From Nocardiopsaceae bacterium (lineage in GTDB: Bacteria > Actinomycetota > Actinomycetes > Streptosporangiales > Streptosporangiaceae), in NCBI GenBank assembly GCA_031254715.1, contig JAIRTY010000026.1:1-5192 (forward strand): a DNA stretch of 5,192 bases. The letters are read 5' to 3'. Under the pieces are notes generated by a model. It searched no databases, was not told where the DNA came from, and worked only from the letters and a program-made list of their open reading frames with translations. Positions 1 through 5,192 of the stretch are shown in pieces; position 1 is the stretch's first letter, and every line of letters starts with the position of its first letter. Both the position numbers and the translations under genes were made by a program.

Positions 1-217
1 ACCGGCCCAGCCGGCCCTTCCCGGCGGTCTGTGCCTCGGCGATGAGCACGGTGCCCTCCGGCGCCCCGGCCGCCGCCTTCGCCAGCAGGTCGGCGTTGGT
101 GGACCCGGTTGCAGGCACCACCCGGACCTGCTGCCACAGCCCGCCCGGCCGCACCAGCGCCCCGCGCAGGCCGCTCTCGCTGAGAGACCCGGCTTCCGCG
201 CCCGGCGGTCTCGCCAC
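1..217 (-). CDS. birA: Biotin--[acetyl-CoA-carboxylase] ligase, N-terminal part (cut by window edge)
   Basis: The first 72 residues read from a GTG at 217 and run off the left edge. They contain TGSTN (about residues 37-41) followed by AEAQTAGKGRLGR (60-72). This is the biotin-protein ligase signature: the second motif corresponds to the glycine/arginine-rich loop that closes over biotinyl-5'-AMP. The family joins biotin to a lysine of carboxyl-carrier proteins such as those of acyl-CoA carboxylases, in the cytosol. The TGSTN motif lies so near the N-terminus that there is no room for the winged-helix domain of E. coli BirA, so this is the non-regulatory (group I) form. An in-frame GTG at 223 overlaps the upstream stop as GTGA and is an alternative start; the AGGGA at 231-227 is better spaced (9 nt) for GTG 217. 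The gene follows the membrane protein at 220-1890 with a 2-nt gap or 4-nt overlap, so translational coupling is likely. The catalytic core and C-terminal domain lie outside the window. Confidence 0.9.
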   Translation of the reverse strand, partial: MARPPGAEAGSLSESGLRGALVRPGGLWQQVRVVPATGSTNADLLAKAAAGAPEGTVLIAEAQTAGKGRLGR

Positions 218-219
218 GG

Positions 220-1890
220 TCACGCTTCCCTGGGCTCGCTCTCCCGCCGCCGGGCGAACGGCAGCCAGATCCGCTCGCCGGGACGGCGGCTGGCGAACGC
301 CAGCCCAGCGGCCAGGCAGGCGAACGGGGTGACCGCCAGCTCATAGCGGTAACTGAAGCCGGAGGTCGCCGCCGGCAGCACGATGAGCGACACCGCCAGC
401 AGCCACGGCAGCAGCGCGGGACCGCCCCAGGCCCGCACGGGGGGGTCACGGGGGGCCGTCTCCCGCGGGAGCCGGTACCGCCAGCGGGCGATCAGCCCGC
501 CGAGGCCGGCCAGCAGCAGCACCCCGAGCAGCGTCCCGCGCAGGTAGAAGACCCGCTGGTAGGCATGCAGGAACCCGGCGAACGGCGGCACCGCGCGCGG
601 CTGGCTGAGCCCGGGCTGGTAGACCCGCAGGGCGGGCCAGAACCCCCAGCCCGGGATGTGCGGCGGCGGGTTCGTGAACACGTAGAAGATGTCGGTCTTG
701 CGGTCGTAGGCCAGGGTCCGCTGCCACCAGAACGAACGCCAGCTGTCGCTGGCCACGGCCTGCAGGTACGCCAGCGGCTGGGCTTCGATGGCGCGCCGCG
801 CGAACTGCCCGGCGGGCCGGTTGACCTGGGGCTCGAACAGGCTGTGATGGGCGAGCCGCCAGAGCGGGTCCTGCTTGTTCCAGATGTACTCGGCCGCGAT
901 GGGACGCTGCGCCGGCGGCCGCGGGTCGCACAGCTTCGCCAGCGACGGCGGCGGCTTGATCACCGTGCAGTCGGCGAAGCTCATCGTCCGCCCGTACAGG
1001 AACACGCCATTCGATGTGGTCATGCTGAACGAGCCATGCTGGGCGTAGAAGACCAGCATGTACCCGGCCATCGGGACCACGCCCGCCGCCACCAGCGCGG
1101 CCACCGGCCGCCAGCCCGCCCGCCAGGCCAGCAGGCACACCGCGACCACCACGAGCAGCGGCAGGCCCACCGACCGGACCAGGGCGGCCAGCCCCACCAG
1201 CACCCCGGCGACCACGGCCACCCGCACGCTGACCCGGTCCCGCCATGCCCCGCCGGGGGTGTCTGAGGGGGTCGCCCCCCTGGGCCAGCACAGCAGCACG
1301 ACTACGGCGGTGAGCAGGATCATGAACAGGGCGTCGGACATCACCTGCTGCTCAAGCTGCACCTGGTAGGCGTCGTACAGCACCGGCACCGCCGCCAGCG
1401 CCGCGCCCCAGGCCGGCAGCCCGCGCCGCCGCAGCAGCGCGTAGATGCCGGCCCCGATCGCCAGGCCCATCAGGTGCTGGAGCGCGGCAACCAGCTCGAA
1501 GCTGTGGAACGGTTCCAGCACCGCCAGGAAGGCGGGGTAGCCGCCCGGCCGCGCCCGGCTCGCGCTGTGGTACACAGCCGAGGCCACGTACGAGTAGGAG
1601 TCGTTGAACCAGATCACCGGCGGGTAGCCGAGCATGACCACGGCCCGTAGCGCCGCCGCCCCGGCCAGCACGGCGGCGAACAGCCAGTGCCGGGCGAGCA
1701 GCCCGCGGGCGCGCACCAGCCGCCCCGGCCCGGTACCAGGCCGGGCCGCCGGCCCGGGGCCGCCGGCCTGATCCGGCGCACCGGGTGCCCCCGGCGGCGG
1801 GATCACGTCATCGCGCGGGCGGGCTGCCGTGCCGCTGGCCGCTTCCCGGGCAGCAGCAGCTTGCCTGCCCCCCACCGCAGCATCCGACAA
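220..1890 (-). CDS. Polytopic membrane protein, GT-C glycosyltransferase-like (paralogue A)
   Basis: A 556-residue integral membrane protein. Residues 1-66 are a Pro/Gly/Ala-rich, presumably cytoplasmic tail. About ten hydrophobic segments follow: roughly 69-92, 132-153, 158-175, 187-202, 224-239, 241-256, 262-283, then 448-468, 490-509 and 514-533. A loop of about 165 residues separates the seventh and eighth. The first extracytoplasmic loop carries Asp97 in NDSYSY, then GGYP (116-119). An acidic stretch QLEQQVMSDALF follows at 178-189. A first-loop Asp and a later E/D-containing segment are the usual hallmarks of GT-C enzymes, which transfer sugars from polyprenyl-phosphate donors, so this role is inferred by architecture only. 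Cys308 and Cys321 in the large loop are conserved in the paralogue. Start: TTG 1890, chosen because GGAGG (1900-1896) sits 5 nt upstream; GTG codons further in are alternatives. Compared with paralogue B it has a 14-residue insertion near 203-216. It probably heads an operon with birA. It is most likely catalogued as a hypothetical protein or PMT-like glycosyltransferase. Confidence 0.85.
   Translation of the reverse strand: MSDAAVGGRQAAAAREAASGTAARPRDDVIPPPGAPGAPDQAGGPGPAARPGTGPGRLVRARGLLARHWLFAAVLAGAAALRAVVMLGYPPVIWFNDSYSYVASAVYHSASRARPGGYPAFLAVLEPFHSFELVAALQHLMGLAIGAGIYALLRRRGLPAWGAALAAVPVLYDAYQVQLEQQVMSDALFMILLTAVVVLLCWPRGATPSDTPGGAWRDRVSVRVAVVAGVLVGLAALVRSVGLPLLVVVAVCLLAWRAGWRPVAALVAAGVVPMAGYMLVFYAQHGSFSMTTSNGVFLYGRTMSFADCTVIKPPPSLAKLCDPRPPAQRPIAAEYIWNKQDPLWRLAHHSLFEPQVNRPAGQFARRAIEAQPLAYLQAVASDSWRSFWWQRTLAYDRKTDIFYVFTNPPPHIPGWGFWPALRVYQPGLSQPRAVPPFAGFLHAYQRVFYLRGTLLGVLLLAGLGGLIARWRYRLPRETAPRDPPVRAWGGPALLPWLLAVSLIVLPAATSGFSYRYELAVTPFACLAAGLAFASRRPGERIWLPFARRRESEPREA
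1266..1281. repeat. Short perfect hairpin within paralogue A
   Basis: AGGGGG-TCGC-CCCCCT forms a 6-bp perfect stem with a 4-nt loop. It lies in the segment coding for the 14-residue cytoplasmic-loop insertion that paralogue B lacks (about PRGATPSDTPGGAW). This suggests a small palindromic insertion that kept the frame, though GC-rich chance pairing is possible. Confidence 0.35.
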
Positions 1891-1895
1891 GCGCC

Positions 1896-1900
1896 CCTCC
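1896..1900 (-). promoter_or_regulatory. Ribosome binding site of paralogue A (decides TTG start)
   Basis: On the minus strand GGGAGGGG precedes the TTG at 1890, with the GGAGG core 5 nt from it. This strong Shine-Dalgarno match supports the rare TTG start over GTG codons further downstream. Confidence 0.6.
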
Positions 1901-1988
1901 CGGGCTTCCCGAGGGTGCCGGCCAGCACCCGGCCGCAGACTACCGCTCCAATGACGCTACTCGATCGCCCGCGTCCGGCGGGCCGGGA

Positions 1989-2024
1989 ACCCCGTACCTC
2001 CCCGGCAGTCACCCCGTATCTCCC
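1989..2024. repeat. Direct repeat, two 14-bp copies at 22-bp period
   Basis: ACCCCGTACCTCCC at 1989-2002 and ACCCCGTATCTCCC at 2011-2024 match at 13 of 14 positions and begin exactly 22 bp apart, two helical turns. The intervening 8 bp are CGGCAGTC. The same stretch can be read as four 11-bp units alternating in an A-B-A-B pattern. It lies between divergent promoters, so a tandem binding site for a dimeric or response-regulator protein is plausible; the regulator is unknown. Confidence 0.55.
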
Positions 2025-2061
2025 TATCAGGGGCTATGGCGGTCCGACGGGGTGCTGCGGC

Positions 2062-3567
2062 ATGGCAGGATTTGGAGACGTGACCCGGATACTCACCGCG
2101 CTGACCGCCGTCCGGCGGCACTGGATCTTCGCGATCGCGCTGTGCCTCGGCCTGGCGATCAGGGTCATTGCCATGATCGGCTTCCCGCCGGCGATCTGGT
2201 TCGGCGGGGACTCCGCCTCCTACCTGTCGACCGCGCTGCGGCATGCGCCCGGCACCTCCCGCCTGTCCGGGTACGGGGTGATGCTGATGGTGCTGCGGCC
2301 CTTCCGCAGCTTCACGCTGGTGGTAGGGGTGCAGCACCTGCTGGGACTGGCCGTGGCCGTCATGATCTACGCGGTGGCCCGCCGGTACCGGCTCCCGGCC
2401 TGGGGGGCGGCGCTGGCGGCGCTGCCGGTCCTGTTCGACGCGTACCAGATCCAGCTCGAGCACGAGATCCTGCCGAGCGTCCCGTTCGGGTTCCTGGTCA
2501 TGGCCGCCGTCACGCTGATCGTCTGGTGGCGCCGGGACCGGCCGGCCTGGGCCACGGTCACGGCCGGGGTCCTGCTCGCGGTGTCCGCCACGATCTGGCC
2601 GGTCGGCCTGCCGTTGCTGCTGCTCTACGTCCTGTACCTGCTGCTGCGCCGGACCGGCTGGCGGGCGTTCGCCGTCACCGTGGTCGCCGCCGCGGTGCCG
2701 CTCGGCGGGTACCTGTTCTGGTTCAACTCGGCCTACGGCGAGTTCGCGTTCAGCAACAGCGACGGCATTTACCTGTGGTCACGGACCATGACCTTCGCCA
2801 ACTGCGCGGTCATCAGGCCGCCGGCCAGCGAGGCCGGGCTGTGCCCGCACCGGCCGCTGACCGGTCGGCCAGCGGCCAGCTCGTTCATCTGGATACCGGA
2901 TACCCCCCTCAACAACCTGCCCCGCCCCAAGTTCTCGGCCCGTAACAACTCGCTGGCGATGAACTTCGCGCTGCGTGCCATCTCGGCTCAGCCGGGCGGC
3001 TACGCGCGGGCGGTGGCGGGGAACGTCGCGAAGAGCTTCACCTGGAACCGGCCGGCCTACCCGAGCCACCTCATCACCAACCGCTACGAGTTCCGGTACG
3101 CGACCAAGCCCACGGTCCCGCCCGGGCTCGTCGTCATTCCCGGCTACACCCTGGCCTCCCTCCAGCGCGCGTACGGGGGCGTCACCACCACCCGGGCGGT
3201 GCAGCCGTTCTCCGGCTTCCTCATCGGCTACCAGCGTTACGTGTACCTGCGTGGCACCCTGCTCGGGGTGATCCTGCTGATCGGCCTTGCGGGCGTGGTC
3301 CGCAGCTGGCGGCGCGGCGGGATCCGGCGGCTGGCTGACTGGGGCGGCCCCGGCCTGTTCCCATGGGCCGCCACGGTCGCGCTGCTGATCGTCCCGGTCC
3401 TGACCGCCGACTTCGACCCGCGCTATGTGCTGATCTCGATGCCGGCCGCATGCCTGGCGGGAGCGCTCGCGTTTGCCCGCCCGGCGGCCGCCGACCGGCC
3501 GGCCGGTGAGCCCGCCGGCGCGGTCAGCTCGCGGCCCGCCGCTCCCGGCGCCACTGCCAGGCGGTGA
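2062..3567 (+). CDS. Polytopic membrane protein, GT-C glycosyltransferase-like (paralogue B)
   Basis: A 501-residue membrane protein, clearly homologous to the divergent gene at 220-1890. For example, residues 110-133 match paralogue A at 20 of 24 positions, and 389-412 at 17 of 24. Layout: TM1 about 20-43, a first loop with Asp50 and Tyr54, six further hydrophobic segments to about 221, a large extracytoplasmic loop (222-394), then three C-terminal membrane segments (395-415, 430-448, 454-473). Cys248 and Cys261 keep the CX12C spacing of paralogue A. Differences: the MSDALF stretch of A is LPSVPF here (about 137-142), so the second acidic residue is Ser, and the GGYP of A is SGYG (69-72). 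Activity may therefore differ or be lost. Start: ATG 2062, with weak GGGG 9 nt upstream. GTG 2080 is a real alternative, with AGGA 9 nt upstream. The frame stays open back to 1687, but that extension runs antisense into paralogue A and is not credible. The 3' end overlaps the MFS gene by 44 bp. Function is inferred from fold only. Confidence 0.82.
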   Translation: MAGFGDVTRILTALTAVRRHWIFAIALCLGLAIRVIAMIGFPPAIWFGGDSASYLSTALRHAPGTSRLSGYGVMLMVLRPFRSFTLVVGVQHLLGLAVAVMIYAVARRYRLPAWGAALAALPVLFDAYQIQLEHEILPSVPFGFLVMAAVTLIVWWRRDRPAWATVTAGVLLAVSATIWPVGLPLLLLYVLYLLLRRTGWRAFAVTVVAAAVPLGGYLFWFNSAYGEFAFSNSDGIYLWSRTMTFANCAVIRPPASEAGLCPHRPLTGRPAASSFIWIPDTPLNNLPRPKFSARNNSLAMNFALRAISAQPGGYARAVAGNVAKSFTWNRPAYPSHLITNRYEFRYATKPTVPPGLVVIPGYTLASLQRAYGGVTTTRAVQPFSGFLIGYQRYVYLRGTLLGVILLIGLAGVVRSWRRGGIRRLADWGGPGLFPWAATVALLIVPVLTADFDPRYVLISMPAACLAGALAFARPAAADRPAGEPAGAVSSRPAAPGATARR

Positions 3568-4999
3568 CGGCCGCGCCGGCCGCGGCCAGCACCGCGACCG
3601 CGGCGAACGTGGCCGCGTCCGCATGCGCCGAGGCGTGCCGGAACGCGCCGCCCGGGTGCGCCGGCAACGAGCCAGCCAGGTTGAGGTACAGCGTCCCGAA
3701 CGTCGCCACGCCGACCACCAGCGCCAGCTGGTTGACCGTGACGACCACCCCGGTGGCGTCGGACGCCTGCGCCACCGGGACCCGCTGCAGCACGAACGTC
3801 ATCAGCGGGCTGAAAGCGGCCGCCATGCCGGCGCCGGTCAATCCGCTCGCCAGGTAGATGGCCACGCCGCCGGTCCCGCCGCCCCGCAGCAGCAACGCCA
3901 GCCACAGCATGCCAGCGGCCTCCGCCAGGAAGCCGAGCACGGCAAGCTGGTGGTGGGAGAGCCGGGACAGCCGCTGCCAGTTGAGGCTCACCAGGGCGAA
4001 CGCGGCCGCGGCCGGGACGAACGTCAGCCCCGCCCGCAGCGCCGAGTCGCCGATCCCGCCCTGCAGGTGCAGCGCCAACGCGAAGAAGAAGCCGCCAAGC
4101 CCGGTCATCGCCGCGAACAGTCCCGCGATGGCGGCCGCGATCCCCGGGTGGTTCAGCACCCGGCCCGGGATGAGCGGCGATCCGCCCGCCGCGGCGGCCC
4201 TGCGCTCGGCCAGCGCGAAACCGGCCAGCAGCACCGCCGATCCGGCCAGCAGCAGCCAGCCCCAGCCGGGCCAGTGCTCCGGCTGGCCCAGGACCAGCGG
4301 CAATACCAGCGCCAGCACCGCGGGGGTCAGCAGCGCCAGGCCCGGCAGGTCCAGCCGGCGGCCCGGCTCGCCGCGGCCGTGCGGCAGGTACCGGCCGCCG
4401 GCGGCCAGCAGCGCGGCCCCGATCGGGACGTTGACCAGGAACACCGGCCGCCAGCTGGCGCCGGTGAGGTGGAGGCTGATCAGCATCCCGCCCACGACCT
4501 GACCGGCCACGGTGGCGCCGGCCAGCACCGCCGAGTACCGGCGCATCGCCCGGGCCCTGGCAGTGCCCTGGAATGTCCGCTGGATGAGGCTCAGCACCTG
4601 CGGGATCATGGCTGCCGCCCCCGCGCCCTGGATGAACCGCAGGCCGATCAGGACGCCGGTGGTGCCGGCCAGCCCGCAGCCCAGCGAGGCGAGCGTGAAC
4701 ACCGTCAGCCCGGCCTGGAACAACCGCCGGTGACCCAGGATGTCGCCCAGCCTGGCCCCGGTGACCAGCAGCACCGCGTAGGCGATCGTGTAGGCGGCGA
4801 TGACCAGCTGCAGGCCGGCGCCGGTCGCCTGCAGGCTGGCATGGATCGAGGGCACGGCGACGTTGACGATGGCGGCGTCCATGACCGCCATGAACTGGCC
4901 GAGCAGGACGATGGCGAGCAGGACCCCGGGCCGGGCGGCAGCTGCCGGGGCGGCCGTCGCGGCGGGCGGGGCCTGGGCACGGGTGCTGATGTCGGTCAT
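3524..4999 (-). CDS. MFS multidrug-type exporter, DHA2 (EmrB/QacA) family, 14 TM
   Basis: A 491-residue major facilitator transporter, the usual size for drug:H+ antiporter-2 proteins with 14 membrane segments. Residues 1-24 are an Ala/Pro-rich cytoplasmic tail. The motifs appear in order: D1 (DAAIVNVAVPS, 41-51) in TM1; motif A (GARLGDILGHRR, 81-92) between TM2 and TM3; motif B (LRFIQGAGAAAMIP, 120-133) with Arg121; and motif C (GATVAGQVVGG, 161-171) in TM5, followed by WRPVFLVNVPIG (183-194). Motif C has Gln167 where Pro is commonest; the antiporter glycines are kept. Such proteins expel drugs, dyes or secondary metabolites in exchange for protons; the substrate here is not predictable. Start: ATG 4999, preferred over an in-frame TTG at 5020; an AGG lies 9 nt upstream of the ATG. 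It is divergent from the gene starting at 5102, has a promoter candidate with a palindrome upstream, and its 3' end overlaps paralogue B by 44 bp. Confidence 0.93.
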   Translation of the reverse strand: MTDISTRAQAPPAATAAPAAAARPGVLLAIVLLGQFMAVMDAAIVNVAVPSIHASLQATGAGLQLVIAAYTIAYAVLLVTGARLGDILGHRRLFQAGLTVFTLASLGCGLAGTTGVLIGLRFIQGAGAAAMIPQVLSLIQRTFQGTARARAMRRYSAVLAGATVAGQVVGGMLISLHLTGASWRPVFLVNVPIGAALLAAGGRYLPHGRGEPGRRLDLPGLALLTPAVLALVLPLVLGQPEHWPGWGWLLLAGSAVLLAGFALAERRAAAAGGSPLIPGRVLNHPGIAAAIAGLFAAMTGLGGFFFALALHLQGGIGDSALRAGLTFVPAAAAFALVSLNWQRLSRLSHHQLAVLGFLAEAAGMLWLALLLRGGGTGGVAIYLASGLTGAGMAAAFSPLMTFVLQRVPVAQASDATGVVVTVNQLALVVGVATFGTLYLNLAGSLPAHPGGAFRHASAHADAATFAAVAVLAAAGAAVTAWQWRRERRAAS

Positions 5000-5043
5000 G
5001 ACCGTCAGCCTGCCGGGCAACTGATGCCAGTACTAAGAGCCTG

Positions 5044-5072
5044 CTTATCCTGGTACCAGCAGCACCTGGCAA
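5044..5072 (-). promoter_or_regulatory. Candidate sigma70-type promoter of the MFS gene
   Basis: On the minus strand TTGCCA (5072-5067, 5 of 6 matches to TTGACA) is followed after exactly 17 nt by GATAAG (5049-5044, 4 of 6 to TATAAT). A start near 5037 would give a leader of about 38 nt to ATG 4999. Recognised by eye only. Confidence 0.45.
5050..5059. promoter_or_regulatory. Candidate operator: perfect 10-bp palindrome CTGGTACCAG
   Basis: CTGGTACCAG is a perfect inverted repeat lying entirely in the -35/-10 spacer of the MFS promoter candidate, next to the -10. A second GTAC-centred palindrome, AGTACT, is at 5029-5034, 23 bp centre to centre. A repressor bound here would block exporter transcription; the obvious candidate is the product of the divergent gene at 5102. 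Confidence 0.45.
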
Positions 5073-5089
5073 CCACCGTGCCGGTCCGC

Positions 5090-5094
5090 GAGGA
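5090..5094 (+). promoter_or_regulatory. Ribosome binding site for the gene at 5102
   Basis: GAGGA at 5090-5094 ends 7 nt before ATG 5102, good Shine-Dalgarno spacing. This supports ATG 5102 over the out-of-frame ATG at 5094, which overlaps the site itself. Confidence 0.5.
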
Positions 5095-5101
5095 TGGGGA
5101 C

Positions 5102-5192
5102 ATGCGCAACGGAGCACCCGCGCCGCCCGCCCGGACGGCGGCCGCCCACGGTCACCCGCGGCGGGCCGAGCTGGCGGGGGTCCTCCGCCCCC
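5102..5192 (+). CDS. N-terminal fragment of an unidentified protein, possibly a MarR-like regulator
   Basis: Thirty complete codons are visible before the right edge. They read MRNGAPAPPARTAAAHGH and then PRRAELAGVLRP, with strongly G/C third positions, typical of real genes here. Only a flexible Ala/Pro-rich leader and the beginning of a possible helix (RAELAGVLRP) are seen. No DNA-binding motif falls inside the window. The MarR suggestion rests on two things: divergent placement beside a DHA2 exporter with a palindromic site between them, and a general resemblance of ELAGVLRP to the first helix of actinobacterial MarR proteins. TetR or HxlR regulators or an unrelated protein remain possible. 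If it is a regulator, it would likely repress both the exporter and itself. Confidence 0.5.
   Translation, partial: MRNGAPAPPARTAAAHGHPRRAELAGVLRP

Larger units (their letters stand above)
1891..2061. promoter_or_regulatory. Divergent intergenic region between the two paralogues
   Basis: About 171 bp separates the two divergent starts and must hold promoters for both genes. Its third-position GC bias is visibly lower than in the flanking genes (for example 1951-2061), which argues that it is non-coding. I found no convincing -35/-10 pair on either strand; TAGTCT on the minus strand just upstream of paralogue A has no good -35. The clearest structure is the direct repeat listed separately at 1989-2024. 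Ground truth for transcription starts would need mapping. Confidence 0.6.

Noticed and set aside
42..332. Plus-strand open frame at the left edge
   Set aside because: It is antisense to the birA fragment and the end of paralogue A; the minus-strand reading has the clear biotin ligase motifs.
565..1266. Plus-strand open frame opposite paralogue A
   Set aside because: It is antisense to a well-supported membrane protein, with a His/Arg/Pro-rich composition typical of high-GC shadow frames.
2025..2040. TATCAG and TATGGC as -10 boxes for paralogue B
   Set aside because: No acceptable -35 lies 16-18 nt upstream of either; they may be chance AT-richer spots in the intergenic region.
1687..2061. 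Open upstream extension of paralogue B (125 extra residues)
   Set aside because: It runs antisense into the start of paralogue A, is Arg/Pro-rich without homology to A's tail, has mixed third positions from 1951, and has no ribosome site at 1687 or 1951.
5046..5051. TATCCT as a -10 for the gene at 5102
   Set aside because: No -35-like hexamer lies at suitable spacing upstream, so the promoter of that gene is left uncalled.
3423..5117. Long minus-strand open frame overlapping the MFS gene
   Set aside because: It is a shadow of the MFS gene in another frame: Gly/Arg/Pro/Ala-rich with no membrane segments or recognisable motifs, whereas the MFS frame has all the family motifs.
5094..5192. Alternative ATG at 5094 in another frame
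   Set aside because: It overlaps the ribosome binding site and has poorer third-position G/C bias than the frame from 5102.

Overview
The window is very GC-rich, with third codon positions dominated by G and C. It has GTG/TTG starts, Shine-Dalgarno sites and tight gene packing. This points to a high-GC actinomycete (Actinobacteria); the genus cannot be told from the sequence. Nothing in it looks like a phage, plasmid, CRISPR array, insertion sequence or RNA gene.

Layout, left to right: (1) On the minus strand and cut by the left edge is the N-terminal part of a biotin--protein ligase (BirA type), recognised by its TGSTN and QTAGKGRLGR motifs. (2) Immediately upstream, and very probably co-transcribed with it, is a 556-residue polytopic membrane protein (220-1890, minus) that looks like a GT-C-type glycosyltransferase. 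(3) Head-to-head with it on the plus strand is a clear paralogue (about 2062-3567). The two share a long extracytoplasmic loop with a CX12C pair and a common C-terminal membrane domain, so the locus is a diverged inverted duplication. The roughly 170-bp gap between them carries a 14-bp direct repeat (13/14 matches) with a 22-bp period, a candidate regulator site. (4) A 14-TM DHA2-type MFS exporter (3524-4999, minus) converges on the plus-strand paralogue, and their 3' ends overlap by 44 bp. (5) A divergent plus-strand gene starts at 5102 and runs off the right edge. Only 30 complete codons are visible, and its position and sequence suggest a regulator, perhaps MarR-like.

Functional picture: the two paralogous membrane proteins probably act on a lipid-linked or cell-envelope glycan substrate, but substrate and activity are unknown. 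The exporter and its divergent partner form the familiar transporter/regulator layout. A good promoter candidate for the exporter (TTGCCA-17-GATAAG) has a perfect 10-bp palindrome in its spacer, as expected for a repressor operator. The most original material is the uncharacterised paralogue pair with its conserved loop signature, the asymmetric loss of putative catalytic-region residues in one copy, and the two intergenic regulatory patterns.
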